This document shows positions 51,213-59,590 of a DNA stretch of 64,000 bases, piece after piece (within the stretch, counting starts at the first letter, position 1; each line of letters begins with the position of its first letter). Under the pieces are notes generated by a model. It was not told the DNA's origin and did no database searches. It worked only from the letters and a program-made list of their open reading frames with translations. Source of the DNA: Sphingomonas immobilis (GTDB lineage: Bacteria; Pseudomonadota; Alphaproteobacteria; Sphingomonadales; Sphingomonadaceae); assembly GCF_030580995.1 (NCBI RefSeq), contig NZ_JAUQSZ010000005.1:124001-188000 (forward strand), in the 5' to 3' direction. The position numbers and the translations under genes were made by a program.

Positions 51213-52801
51213 GCACTGAGCCTTCCGGTGATCGTCGCGATGTCGCTGCCGAGCGACAGGATGGGCCGCAATTCGTCCGCATGCCGCACGAAGCCGAGGA
51301 ATGCCTCGGGCGTGAGCGGGCGGCTGAAATAATAGCCCTGGAAATGGTGACAGCCGTGCTTGCGCAGCCAGGCGTATTCGGCATGCGTCTCCACGCCTTC
51401 GGCCAGCACGCGCACGCCGAGGCCGCGGCCGAGCGCGATGATGCTCTGGCAGATCGCCTGACTGTCCTTGCGCGTATCGACGTCGGTGACGAATTCGCGG
51501 TCGATCTTGATCTTGTCGAACAACAGGTTGCGCACCGAGCTGAAACCCGAATAGCCGGTGCCGAAATCGTCGATGGCGAGCTTCACGCCGAGCTTGCGGA
51601 GCTGCCAGAAGATCGCGCGGCAATGATCGGTGTTGTTCATCGCCATGCTCTCGGTCAGCTCGATCTCGAAGCTGGCGGGGTCGAGCCCGTAGCGATCGAG
51701 CGTGCGCGCGACGATGGCGGGAAGATCGTCGCGCTCGACCTGCAGGCCCGAGACGTTGATCGCGACGCAGCCGCGGAAACCCCGCGCCTGCCAGTCGCGC
51801 GCCTCGCGGGCGGCGGCGTTGATGACCCAGGTGCCGATCTCGGATGCGAGGCCGATCGCCTCCATGACGGGGATGAACACGGCGGGCGAGACCGGTCCGC
51901 GCACCGGATGGTCCCAGCGCAGCAGCGCCTCCGCGCCGGTGACGACATGGCGCGTCGCGTCGATCAGCGGCTGCAGTTCCAGGCGCAGCTCGCGGCGCGC
52001 GATCGCCTGCCGAAGATCCTGTTCGAGCCCGTAGCGGTCGCGCGCGCGCTCGGCCTGTTCGGCATCGACGCGGTCGGTCGCGGTCGCGCCTTCGCCGGCG
52101 GCGAACGAGGCGAGCGTGCGCGCGAGGAACGCGCCCGCGCTCGCCCCTTCGGTCGCGTCGTAGCGGCCGACGCGCAGCCGCACCTGCGGCATGATCTCGC
52201 GCTCCTCGTCGACGATCGCCTCGCCGAGCGCATAGGTGATGGCTTGCAGTTCGGCGCGCGCGACGGTCTCGTCGTGCATGGCACCGAACCAGATGCCGAC
52301 ATGGCCGCGATCGACCTGCGCCAGGAAGCGATCGGCCGGCAGCATCCGCCGCAGCCGCGCGACCGAGGTCGCCAGCACGCGCTCCGCCTGGGCAGGGTCG
52401 AAGGCGGTCAGGCGTTCGATATCGACGAAGGCGATCGCCCCGAGGATGCCTTGCGCGTCGCCGCGAATCCGATCGACCAGTTCCTCGCGCATCGGCAGTC
52501 CGCTGACCGGATGTTCGAGCGCGAGGCGATGGCTGACCACCGCCAGCTTGCGCTTGAGCACGCCGATGCCCTGTTCGAGCGACGCCTCCCCGGTTTCGTC
52601 CAGTTGCGCCCGCGCGCGTTCGATCTTGTGTTGCAGCCGCCAGTTTCCGGCCGCAAAGGCCGCGACGAGCACCGCGAACACGAGCGCGGACGCCGAAAAA
52701 TCCACCCACGCCAGCAGGACGACCGCCACCGCGACGCCCGCATACAGGGCGACGAGCCGCGCAGAACGCGGGCTGGTCAAGGGGTGCGCATACGGGTCCA
52801 C
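51209..52801 (-). CDS. Membrane c-di-GMP phosphodiesterase (degenerate GGDEF, intact EAL)
   Basis: A 530-residue signalling protein. Two N-terminal helices (ARLVALYAGVAVAVVLLAWV, SALVFAVLVAAFAAGNW) precede a GGDEF-like region (~90-235) without the GGDEF signature, then an EAL domain. The active-site residues of EAL enzymes are present: E291 (AEALLRW), N349, E384 (IELTES), D411-D412 (AIDDFGTGYS), K432 and E471 (AEGVET). It should hydrolyse c-di-GMP. The ATG at 52801 follows an FNR/FixK-like site. Coupled to the LysM lipoprotein gene downstream. Confidence 0.88.
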   Translation of the reverse strand: MDPYAHPLTSPRSARLVALYAGVAVAVVLLAWVDFSASALVFAVLVAAFAAGNWRLQHKIERARAQLDETGEASLEQGIGVLKRKLAVVSHRLALEHPVSGLPMREELVDRIRGDAQGILGAIAFVDIERLTAFDPAQAERVLATSVARLRRMLPADRFLAQVDRGHVGIWFGAMHDETVARAELQAITYALGEAIVDEEREIMPQVRLRVGRYDATEGASAGAFLARTLASFAAGEGATATDRVDAEQAERARDRYGLEQDLRQAIARRELRLELQPLIDATRHVVTGAEALLRWDHPVRGPVSPAVFIPVMEAIGLASEIGTWVINAAAREARDWQARGFRGCVAINVSGLQVERDDLPAIVARTLDRYGLDPASFEIELTESMAMNNTDHCRAIFWQLRKLGVKLAIDDFGTGYSGFSSVRNLLFDKIKIDREFVTDVDTRKDSQAICQSIIALGRGLGVRVLAEGVETHAEYAWLRKHGCHHFQGYYFSRPLTPEAFLGFVRHADELRPILSLGSDIATITGRLSA

Positions 52802-52845
52802 GCTATCCGCGTAGCGCGGAAAGGATACGAGCCGGTTAAGGGGAA

Positions 52846-52861
52846 CTTGATCGCAATCAAG
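52846..52861. promoter_or_regulatory. Perfect FNR/FixK-type box
   Basis: CTTGATcgcaATCAAG (52846-52861) contains TTGAT-N4-ATCAA, the exact FNR/FixK/Anr consensus. It lies 45 bp upstream of the c-di-GMP phosphodiesterase ATG on minus and 25 bp upstream of the small plus-strand gene. Its closeness to both starts suggests oxygen-linked control of one of them. Confidence 0.55.
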
Positions 52862-52885
52862 AGCTTAGCGATGCTATGAAGCGTC

Positions 52886-53146
52886 ATGGCACGCAAGCGG
52901 CGATATCTGACGGCGACCCTGCCCGACGGTTATGTGAAGACGATCGGCCCCACCGCCGATCCGTTCACGCATTACTGGCGGATCGTCGCCGTACTGGAGA
53001 ACGGCAAGACCGAAGTGTTCTGGGGCCACACGCGCTCGCTCGCCGAGGCGAGGCGCAAACGGACGGCGACCGAGGATGCCGCGAAGATGCGCGGCTGGCG
53101 CAGCCATGCGTTCGAGATCGTGGAACTGACCGAGACGCCGGCCTGA
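52886..53146 (+). CDS. Small protein of unknown function
   Basis: An 86-residue basic N-terminus followed by a mixed alpha/beta-like sequence: RRYLTATLPDGYVKTIGPTA, HYWRIVAVLENGKTEVFWGH and RKRTATEDAAKMRGWRSHAFE. No family recognised. Begins with an ATG behind 'tatgaagcgtc' without a clear SD. It ends 16 bp before the bidirectional terminator. Homologues appear to be common small hypothetical proteins in this group. Confidence 0.65.
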   Translation: MARKRRYLTATLPDGYVKTIGPTADPFTHYWRIVAVLENGKTEVFWGHTRSLAEARRKRTATEDAAKMRGWRSHAFEIVELTETPA

Positions 53147-53162
53147 TCCCGAGCGAGCAACA

Positions 53163-53197
53163 AAAAACCCCGCAAGCCATTGGCCTGCGGGGTTTTT
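53163..53197. terminator. Bidirectional Rho-independent terminator
   Basis: aaaaaccccgca (53163-53174) pairs with tgcggggttttt (53186-53197), with inner pairing gcc-att-ggc. T-runs on both strands end the small plus-strand gene and the minus-strand tRNA-Val. Confidence 0.9.
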
Positions 53198-53198
53198 A

Positions 53199-53274
53199 TG
53201 GTGGGCGTGGCAAGGATTGAACTTGCGACCCCTGCGATGTCAACACAGTGCTCTACCACTGAGCTACACGCCCA
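53199..53274 (-). tRNA. tRNA-Val (anticodon GAC)
   Basis: A 76-nt cloverleaf on minus: acceptor tgggcgt/acgccca, D-arm gtagctcagtggtagagc, anticodon arm ctgtgttgacatcgcag (GAC), T-arm gcaagttcaatccttgc and encoded CCA (53201-53199). Confidence 0.95.
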
Positions 53275-53355
53275 CGCGCGACGGGCGAACCCGCCGCGAG
53301 CCGCGCGCAATAGCGGGGAGTGCCCGCGTACGCAAGCGCTACCGCAATCGCTTTT

Positions 53356-53730
53356 TCAGATGCCGGTCGCGCGTTCCATGTCGAACATGCGATCGACCTC
53401 AAGAACGAGGTCGCGCAGGTGGAACGGCTTGGACAGGACGCGCGCCTGCGGCACCGTCTTGCCTGCCTTCAGCGTGACGGCGGCGAAGCCGGTGATGAAC
53501 ATCACGCGCAGATCCGGCGCGAGCTCGGCCGCGCGCTGCGCCAGTTCGATGCCGTCCATCTCGGGCATGACGATATCGGTGAGCAGCAGGTCGAAATGCT
53601 CGGTCTCGATCAGCGGAATCGCGGCGGTGCCACGGTCCACCGGCGTGACGGCGTAGCCCGACCGTTCCAGCGCGCGCGCGAGATATTCGCGCATCACGGC
53701 ATCGTCTTCCGCCAACAGGATCCTGATCAT
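53356..53730 (-). CDS. cpdR: Single-domain response regulator CpdR
   Basis: A 124-residue stand-alone receiver. MIRILLAEDDAVMREYLARA, D52 in LLLTDIVMPEMDGIELA, the ITGFA switch region and K101 in VLSKPFHL are complete; there is no output domain. CpdR, when unphosphorylated, directs ClpXP to the cell pole to degrade CtrA-pathway regulators in Caulobacter; its phosphorylation runs through ChpT. The sequence is close to sphingomonad CpdR. Start at 53730 with a ggag SD; an in-frame ATG at 53745 exists. Next to N-formylglutamate amidohydrolase. Confidence 0.9.
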   Translation of the reverse strand: MIRILLAEDDAVMREYLARALERSGYAVTPVDRGTAAIPLIETEHFDLLLTDIVMPEMDGIELAQRAAELAPDLRVMFITGFAAVTLKAGKTVPQARVLSKPFHLRDLVLEVDRMFDMERATGI

Positions 53731-53854
53731 CGTGGCTCCGCCCAAATCGTCAGACGCTGGTTATGCGCAAAGCCCTTAACATTTTCCAGCCGGGAAAGCA
53801 GCCGCAAGAAAGCTGCATTGCGGTGGGCCGGGGCTCGCCCTAGGCTGCGCGGCG

Positions 53855-54706
53855 ATGCCATCCCCGCCCGCGTCCTTCGATCTGTATGGCGACGAGACGC
53901 CTGCCAGCCCCATCGTGCTGTCGGTGCCGCATGCCGGGCGCGACTATCCGCTGGCGATGCGCGCGGCCTTGCGGGTGCAGCCGTCGCAACTCCTCCTGCT
54001 GGAAGATCGCCACGCCGATACGCTGGCGCTGGCGGCGCGGACCCGCGAATCGGCGATCGTGCAGCGCCGCCCGCGCGCGTGGATCGACCTCAACCGCAGC
54101 GAGCAGGAACGCGATCCCGCGATTGATTCCGGCGTGCAGCGCAGCAGCGTGCCGATGACATCGGCGCGGTTGCGCAGCGGGCTCGGGCTGGTGCCGCGGC
54201 GCGCGGGGGCGGTGAACGACATCTGGCGGCGCAAGCTCGACGGCGAGGAGGTGCAGGCGCGGATCGAGCAGGATCACCGGCCCTATCACGCGCGGCTGTC
54301 GGCGTTGCTGGCGGCGGCGCAGGCGCGGTTCGGCGTGGCGGTGCTGCTCGACATACATTCGATGCCGCCGCTTGCGTCCGGGGGCGCGAAGCTGGTGATC
54401 GGCGACCGTTTCGGCCGCACCGCGCCAGCCCGGCTGATCGCGCGGATCGAGGCGGAGGCCGTGGCGGGCGATGTGCCATCGGCGCTGAACGCGCCCTATT
54501 CGGGCGGGTACGTCATCGAGACGCACGCGCGGCCGGAAGCCGGCATCCATGCGATCCAGCTTGAGTTCGACCGCTCGCTCTACCTCGACGCGGCACTGGC
54601 GGAGCCCGGCGCGGGCCTCGCCGCCACCGCCGCGCTGTTGCGCGGGATCATCACCGCGGTCGCCGACGAGGCGCTGTCGGGCGCGCTGCCGCTCGCCGCG
54701 GAATAG
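53855..54706 (+). CDS. N-formylglutamate amidohydrolase
   Basis: A 283-residue metal-dependent hydrolase of the HutG/FGase family, which splits N-formylglutamate to formate and glutamate in histidine breakdown. PIVLSVPHAGRDYP, LLLEDRHADTL, AWIDLNRSEQERDP and the metal-site VLLDIHSMPP are the family motifs; DRFGRTAPARLI and YIETHARP-like GGYVIETHARPE follow. No other hut genes are nearby, so the physiological substrate could differ. Divergent from cpdR. Confidence 0.92.
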   Translation: MPSPPASFDLYGDETPASPIVLSVPHAGRDYPLAMRAALRVQPSQLLLLEDRHADTLALAARTRESAIVQRRPRAWIDLNRSEQERDPAIDSGVQRSSVPMTSARLRSGLGLVPRRAGAVNDIWRRKLDGEEVQARIEQDHRPYHARLSALLAAAQARFGVAVLLDIHSMPPLASGGAKLVIGDRFGRTAPARLIARIEAEAVAGDVPSALNAPYSGGYVIETHARPEAGIHAIQLEFDRSLYLDAALAEPGAGLAATAALLRGIITAVADEALSGALPLAAE

Positions 54707-54713
54707 CGCACAT

Positions 54714-54743
54714 AAAAAACCACCGCGTGCAAGCACGCGGTGG
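54714..54743 (-). terminator. Rho-independent terminator facing the minus strand
   Basis: ccaccgcgtgc (54720-54730) pairs with gcacgcggtgg (54733-54743); the A-run at 54714-54719 is a T-run on minus. It would end the sapC transcript about 300 nt after its stop, while lying just after the plus-strand amidohydrolase stop. Confidence 0.7.
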
Positions 54744-55036
54744 CCAAGGTTCAGGGAGGAGATACGCCCGGAGGCGTATCGCGCGACCTCACGAAAGGGG
54801 GGACACGAGGTCGCGTGCAACTGATATAGGTGACGCGTTTTGGGGCTTCAAGTGCGATAATTTTCACTTCGTCGCACGGAAACACTTTGTCGCAATTGTT
54901 ACGATTCGGTGACGCGCCGCACGCTATCTGATCCGCCCACGCGGATCGCGGCACCGGCCCGCTCCCCCACCCCGCCTTCCAGTTCATGATACCGGTGGGA
55001 GGCGGGGTGGGGGAGCAAGCCGGTGCCGTTACCTGA
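54744..55036. other. Gene-free region with a cruciform-like element
   Basis: No gene is seen in this ~290-bp gap (330 bp from stop to stop). The nested inverted repeat at 54949-55028 has outer arms cggcaccggc/gccggtgccg and inner arms gctcccccaccccgcct (54961-54977) with its complement (55000-55016). Confidence 0.7.
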
Positions 55037-55813
55037 TCAAATGGCCAGCTGCGGCGTCGGCATCTTGCCCTGGCGGACCTGCTTTTCGAACAGGTTCGGC
55101 ATCAACTGCAGCGAGAACAGGTGCGCGTGGAGCAGCGGCAGCATGCCGCTCTTCTGGATCTTGCGAAGCTGGTCGCCGCGCAGATCGTTGAGCTTTTCCT
55201 CGCTGACCATCTGGAAGCCGCGGTAGATGAAGGGCTGTTCGGCACCCTCGGGCTGGATCGAGACCTCGCCCGCCATCAGCAGGTCGAGCTCGCGCAGTTC
55301 CTTCATGAAATTGGCGGTGCGCATGCCGGCCTGTTCGAACATCTCGTTGAACTGCAGGATGCTCTGCACGACCTCGGTCGGCTGGTCGCCGGTGAAGAGG
55401 GCCTGGCCGTCATCGAAGGTGCCGATCGCGTCGGCGGTCGGATCGAAGCACAACGACAGCTCCTGCGCATCGGGGGTGAGGCGCGCGAGCATGAACGGGT
55501 AGCGGCGGACGTAGGCAGGAACGTAGATACCCTCGTCGATCAGCTTGCCGCCGTTGTCGACGAACACGTTGACGCCTTCGTTGAGGCCCATCAGCGCGAT
55601 CGGGATCGAATCGTCGCCGTCGGTGAAGACGATCGGCATCGAACGCTGGGCGTGGATGAACTCGTCGACGGTGACGGGAATGGCGTGCTGCGTGGCGAGG
55701 AACGGTGCCGCTTCCATCGTGCGCAGGCGGAAGGCCGCGTGGGCGTTGCTCGAAAGCGGCTCGAGCGCGTTGTAGAACAGGGGAAGCGGGGCTGCTTGCG
55801 GCGCGCTGGCCAT
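55037..55813 (-). CDS. SapC family protein
   Basis: A 258-residue protein of the SapC family, found in alphaproteobacteria next to envelope and outer-membrane genes, biochemical role uncertain. Recognisable segments: HAAFRLRTMEAAPFLATQHA, IPVTVDEFIHAQRSMPIVFT, GGKLIDEGIYVPAYVRRYPF, SLCFDPTADAIGTFDDGQAL and FIYRGFQMVSEEKLNDLRGD. No signal peptide or membrane helix. It is a lone gene followed by a long 3' gap. Confidence 0.88.
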   Translation of the reverse strand: MASAPQAAPLPLFYNALEPLSSNAHAAFRLRTMEAAPFLATQHAIPVTVDEFIHAQRSMPIVFTDGDDSIPIALMGLNEGVNVFVDNGGKLIDEGIYVPAYVRRYPFMLARLTPDAQELSLCFDPTADAIGTFDDGQALFTGDQPTEVVQSILQFNEMFEQAGMRTANFMKELRELDLLMAGEVSIQPEGAEQPFIYRGFQMVSEEKLNDLRGDQLRKIQKSGMLPLLHAHLFSLQLMPNLFEKQVRQGKMPTPQLAI

Positions 55814-55871
55814 GACGTGTCTCCAATAAACTCAAGTAGCGGGGCCGAACAGCGCCGATTGGCGGCTGGCT

Positions 55872-57308
55872 CTATTTCGAGGGAAGCGTCGGCGCAAGCG
55901 TGACGAGCTTGCCGGGGTTCATCAATTCGCCGGGATCGAAGGCGCGCTTGATCGCCCGGAGCGCGCCCATGCGCGCGGGCGAGGACAGGCGTTCGAGCTC
56001 GTCGCGCTTCATCTGGCCGATGCCATGCTCGGCGGAGATCGACCCGCCGGCCGCGTTGACGAGATCATAGACCAGGTGGCTGGCGGGCTCGCCGACCTCG
56101 CGCCGCCATATATCGGCGTCCACCCCGGCGGGCGCGTTGACGTGGAAATGGACATTGCCGTCGCCGAGATGGCCGAAGCCGGTCGCCTTCACGCCGGGAA
56201 ACGCCGCCTCGACGCGGGCGGCGGCGCGGACCATGAAATCGGGCATCTGGTCGACCGCGACGGAGATGTCGTGCGCCATCGTCGGCCCCTCGGCACGCTC
56301 GGCCTCGGAGATCGAGTCGCGCAGGCGCCAGAAGGCGGTGGCCTGCGTCTCATTCGCAGCGACCACGGCGTCGGCCGCGAGTCCCTCCTCCAGCACGCCT
56401 TGCAGCAGCGTTTCGAGCGAGGCGCGCGCATCGGCCCCCGCATAGTCGACCAGCACCAGCCACGGATGCGACCCCGCGAGCGGCGCGCGGGTGCCGGGGA
56501 TATGCTTCAGCACGAGATCGAGCGCGAGCTTCGGCACCAGCTCGAAACTCTCGATCGCGTCACCGGAACGCGCCTCCAGCGCGCGCAGGATCTTCAGCGC
56601 GTCGGCGGGCGAGGCCACGCCGATCCACCCGGTCGCGACATCCTGCGCCACCGGCACCAGCCGGAGCGTCGCGGCGGTGATGATGCCGAGCGTCCCCTCC
56701 GCGCCGACCAGCAACTCCTTGAGGTCGTAGCCGCGATTGTCCTTCTTCAGCGGCGAGAGCCCCTGGTGCAGTGTGCCGTCGGGCAGCACCGCCTCGATCC
56801 CCGCCACCAGCGCGCGCATCGTGCCGAAGCGCAGCACCTGCGTGCCTCCGGCATTGGTCGAGGCCAGGCCGCCGATCGTCGCGCTGCCGCGCGCGCCGAG
56901 CGTAAGCGGGAAACGCATCCCCTCCGCCTCCGCCGCCGCGTGGAGATGTTCGAGAATCACGCCGGCCTCGACCACCGCCAGCCCTGCCGCCGGATCGATG
57001 GCGCGGATGCGGTTGAGCCGCCGCGTCGAGAGGATCAGCGCCGAGCCGTCCGCAGGCGGCGTCGCACCGCCGACCATCGAGGTATTCCCCCCCTGCGGCA
57101 CCAGCGCCACGCCGAGCGCGTGTGCGCTCTGCACGATCGTCTGCACGCCCTCGGTGCTGTCGGGCGCGAGGATCGCCGCCGCCTGCCCGTGATAGCGCCC
57201 GCGCCAATCGTTCAGCCACGGCGCGATGTCGGCCGGATCGGTGACGACGGCCTTCTCGCCCAGCGCCGCGCGCGTCTGTGCGATCAGATCGGACTGGGCT
57301 GGCGTCAT
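55872..57308 (-). CDS. FAD-linked oxidoreductase, GlcD/D-2-hydroxyglutarate dehydrogenase family
   Basis: A 478-residue flavoprotein with an FAD_binding_4 domain (ALVPQGGNTSMVGGATPPADG, LTLGARGSATIGGLASTNAGG, LLVGAEGTLGIITAATLRL) and the FAD-oxidase C-terminal domain with KATGFGHLGDGNVHFHVN and SAEHGIGQMKRDELE, carrying substrate/metal histidines. The family includes glycolate oxidase GlcD, D-lactate and D-2-hydroxyglutarate dehydrogenases; which acid cannot be said. Start at 57308 (MTPAQSDL); in-frame ATGs at 57395 and 57380 are less likely. Divergent from the secreted protein gene. Confidence 0.9.
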   Translation of the reverse strand: MTPAQSDLIAQTRAALGEKAVVTDPADIAPWLNDWRGRYHGQAAAILAPDSTEGVQTIVQSAHALGVALVPQGGNTSMVGGATPPADGSALILSTRRLNRIRAIDPAAGLAVVEAGVILEHLHAAAEAEGMRFPLTLGARGSATIGGLASTNAGGTQVLRFGTMRALVAGIEAVLPDGTLHQGLSPLKKDNRGYDLKELLVGAEGTLGIITAATLRLVPVAQDVATGWIGVASPADALKILRALEARSGDAIESFELVPKLALDLVLKHIPGTRAPLAGSHPWLVLVDYAGADARASLETLLQGVLEEGLAADAVVAANETQATAFWRLRDSISEAERAEGPTMAHDISVAVDQMPDFMVRAAARVEAAFPGVKATGFGHLGDGNVHFHVNAPAGVDADIWRREVGEPASHLVYDLVNAAGGSISAEHGIGQMKRDELERLSSPARMGALRAIKRAFDPGELMNPGKLVTLAPTLPSK

Positions 57309-57418
57309 GGCCGCCGCGCCTATCACGGATTCGCAGGCCCCCGCAATTTGTGGCACCGAAGCGGATGACGGGGAGTTCATCACCCGTTCAAGCAAAGCGC
57401 GTAACCGGGAGGCGCCGC

Positions 57419-57856
57419 ATGTCGAATCCAGCCCTCCCCGCCCTCGCCTTGCTCACGCTCGCCCCCGCGGCGGCCGATCAGCCGCGCGTCGCGGTTGCGC
57501 AGATGACGATCCACCAGCGCATCGTCATCCGCATCCCGCGCATGATCGCCCCGGAGCCGCCGCGCAGGCCGGAGCAGCCGCGCTTCGTGCGCAAGAAGGG
57601 CCCGAAATGCGTAGATATGCGCGCGCTGGAACGCGCGATCATCAACGGCAGCGACAGTATCGATCTGATGACCGAGGAGGGCGACCGCATCCGTGCCAAG
57701 TTCGAGGGTGGTTGCCCGGCGCTCGATTTCTATCCCGACCTCTATCTGAAGCCGACCAGCGACGGAAAGATCTGCGCCGGGCGCGATGCCGTGCGCTCGC
57801 GATCAGGCAGCGTCTGCCCGATCGCGACCTTTTCGATGATCGTACCCAAGCCCTGA
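57419..57856 (+). CDS. Hypothetical secreted protein
   Basis: A 145-residue protein I do not recognise. The hydrophobic N-terminus PALPALALLTLAPAAA looks like a signal peptide with a cut near residue 20. The mature part is basic (PRMIAPEPPRRPEQPRFVRK) and has four cysteines (CVDMRA, GGCPAL, KICAG, VCPIA), suggesting two disulfides, and a conserved-looking LMTEEGDRIRAKFEGGCPAL segment. The ATG at 57419 follows gggagg. Secreted proteins of this type are common in sphingomonads; role unknown. Confidence 0.75.
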   Translation: MSNPALPALALLTLAPAAADQPRVAVAQMTIHQRIVIRIPRMIAPEPPRRPEQPRFVRKKGPKCVDMRALERAIINGSDSIDLMTEEGDRIRAKFEGGCPALDFYPDLYLKPTSDGKICAGRDAVRSRSGSVCPIATFSMIVPKP

Positions 57857-57954
57857 GGGGCTCTTTCCCTTGACAAACTACCCCTAATCCGCAAGCGGAA
57901 CGCTGCCCGCGCGAGCGCTCTCGCCCGCCGGCCTCTTATTTTTCCGGAACTTGC

Positions 57955-59394
57955 ATGACCTTTGCCGATCTCGGCCTTTCCGACGAACTTCTGAAAGCCG
58001 TGACGGAGTCCGGCTATAACGAGCCGACGCCTATCCAGGCGAGCGCGATCCCGAGCGTGCTGATGATGCGCGACATCATCGGCATCGCGCAGACCGGCAC
58101 CGGCAAGACCGCATCGTTCGTGCTCCCGATGATCGACATCCTGGCGCATGGCCGTAGCCGCGCACGCATGCCGCGCTCGCTGATCCTCGAGCCGACGCGC
58201 GAACTCGCCGCGCAGGTGGCGGAGAATTTCGAGAAATACGGCAAGTATCACAAGCTCTCGATGGCGCTGCTGATCGGCGGGGTGTCGATGGGCGACCAGA
58301 TGGCGGCGCTCGAAAAGGGCGTCGACGTGCTGATCGCGACGCCGGGCCGGCTGATGGACCTGTTCGGGCGCGGCAAGATCCTGCTCACCGGCTGCTCGCT
58401 GCTGGTGATCGACGAGGCCGACCGGATGCTCGACATGGGGTTCATCCCCGATATCGAGGAAATCTGCACCAAGCTGCCGCCGACGCGCCAGACCCTGCTG
58501 TTCTCGGCGACGATGCCGCCGGTCATCAAGAAGCTCGCCGACAAGTTCCTGAGCAATCCCAAGACGATCGAGGTCGCGCGGCCCGCCACCGCCAACACCA
58601 ACATCAAGCAGTGGCTGGTGCCCGTCACCTCCGCGAAGAAGCGCGAGAAGCTGCAGGATCTGCTCGACAGCGAGAACGTCAACACCGCGATCATCTTTTC
58701 GAACCGCAAGACGACGGTGCGCGAGCTGAACAAGGCGTTGCAGCGTAACGGCTATCGCAGCTCCGAAATCCACGGCGACATGGAACAGCCGCAGCGCCTC
58801 GCCGAGCTGGAGCGGTTCAAGAAGGGCGAGGTCAACATCCTCGTCGCCTCCGACGTCGCGGCGCGCGGGCTCGACATCAAGGGCGTGAGCCACGTTTTCA
58901 ACTATGACGCGCCGTGGCACCCCGACGATTACGTCCACCGCATCGGCCGCACCGGTCGCGCGGGCGCGACCGGCACCGCCTTCACCTTCGCGACCGCCGA
59001 GGATGCCGAGAATATCGAGAATATCGAGAAGCTCACCGGCATGAAGATCGAGCGCTTCGAAGGCGCCGCCGACGAAAAGCAGGCCGAGGGCGAAGGCGGC
59101 GCGCGCAAGCGTGGCCGCGGTCGCAAGCCCGAGGTGAAGGCCGCGCCCGCCGAAGCTGCTGCGCCGGAAGCGCGCGAGCCGCGTGCGCCGCGCGAAGCCC
59201 GGCCGCCACGCGAAGAGCGAGCTCCTCGCGAGGAACGCGCGCCGCGCGAGGAACGTCCGGCCCGCGACAGCCGCCCGCCGCGCGAGGATCGTGCGCCTCG
59301 TCCCCGCGAGCATCACGAGCCCGACACCACCCCCGACGACGGCTGGAACGGCCCGATGCCGGACTTCCTGATGGCGCGCATCGCGGCGGACTGA
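57955..59394 (+). CDS. DEAD-box RNA helicase with repetitive charged tail
   Basis: A 479-residue ATP-dependent RNA helicase. Q motif FADLGLSDELLKAV and YNEPTPIQASAIP, Walker A AQTGTGKT, PTRELAAQ, DEAD motif VIDEADRMLD, SAT, the C-domain IIFSNRKTTVREL, ARGLDIKGVSHV and HRIGRTGRAG are complete. After residue ~385 the tail becomes a run of P-R-E-E-R type repeats (RPPREERAPREERA) for ~70 residues, then ends in DDGWNGPMPDFLMARIAA. RhlE-like; such tails bind RNA. A TTGACA box lies near 57872. Confidence 0.93.
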   Translation: MTFADLGLSDELLKAVTESGYNEPTPIQASAIPSVLMMRDIIGIAQTGTGKTASFVLPMIDILAHGRSRARMPRSLILEPTRELAAQVAENFEKYGKYHKLSMALLIGGVSMGDQMAALEKGVDVLIATPGRLMDLFGRGKILLTGCSLLVIDEADRMLDMGFIPDIEEICTKLPPTRQTLLFSATMPPVIKKLADKFLSNPKTIEVARPATANTNIKQWLVPVTSAKKREKLQDLLDSENVNTAIIFSNRKTTVRELNKALQRNGYRSSEIHGDMEQPQRLAELERFKKGEVNILVASDVAARGLDIKGVSHVFNYDAPWHPDDYVHRIGRTGRAGATGTAFTFATAEDAENIENIEKLTGMKIERFEGAADEKQAEGEGGARKRGRGRKPEVKAAPAEAAAPEAREPRAPREARPPREERAPREERAPREERPARDSRPPREDRAPRPREHHEPDTTPDDGWNGPMPDFLMARIAAD

Positions 59395-59398
59395 CGCC

Positions 59399-59590
59399 GT
59401 GGACGATGTCGTCGCGCAGGTTCCGCCGATCGCGAGCCCCTGCATCAACATCTGCCGCATCGACCGCGCGACCAGGCTTTGCGAGGGTTGCCTGCGCACG
59501 CTCGACGAGATTGCGCGCTGGGGCAGCGGCACGCCCGAGTGGCGCGCCGAGGTGATGGCGGCGCTGCCGGCGCGGCAAAGGCAGGCATGA
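59399..59590 (+). CDS. DUF1289 small cysteine-rich protein
   Basis: A 63-residue protein of DUF1289, whose four cysteines ([20 protein letters not shown], residues 15-34) suggest a zinc or iron-sulfur site. The GTG at 59399 is the only start in frame, 4 bp after the helicase stop. The stop overlaps the ATG of the PLP enzyme, so translation is coupled. Family function unknown. Confidence 0.85.
   Translation: MDDVVAQVPPIASPCINICRIDRATRLCEGCLRTLDEIARWGSGTPEWRAEVMAALPARQRQA

Noticed and set aside
59130..59310. Possible CRISPR or minisatellite-like repeats
   Set aside because: The repeats are in frame in the helicase tail, short and without spacers; no cas genes are present.
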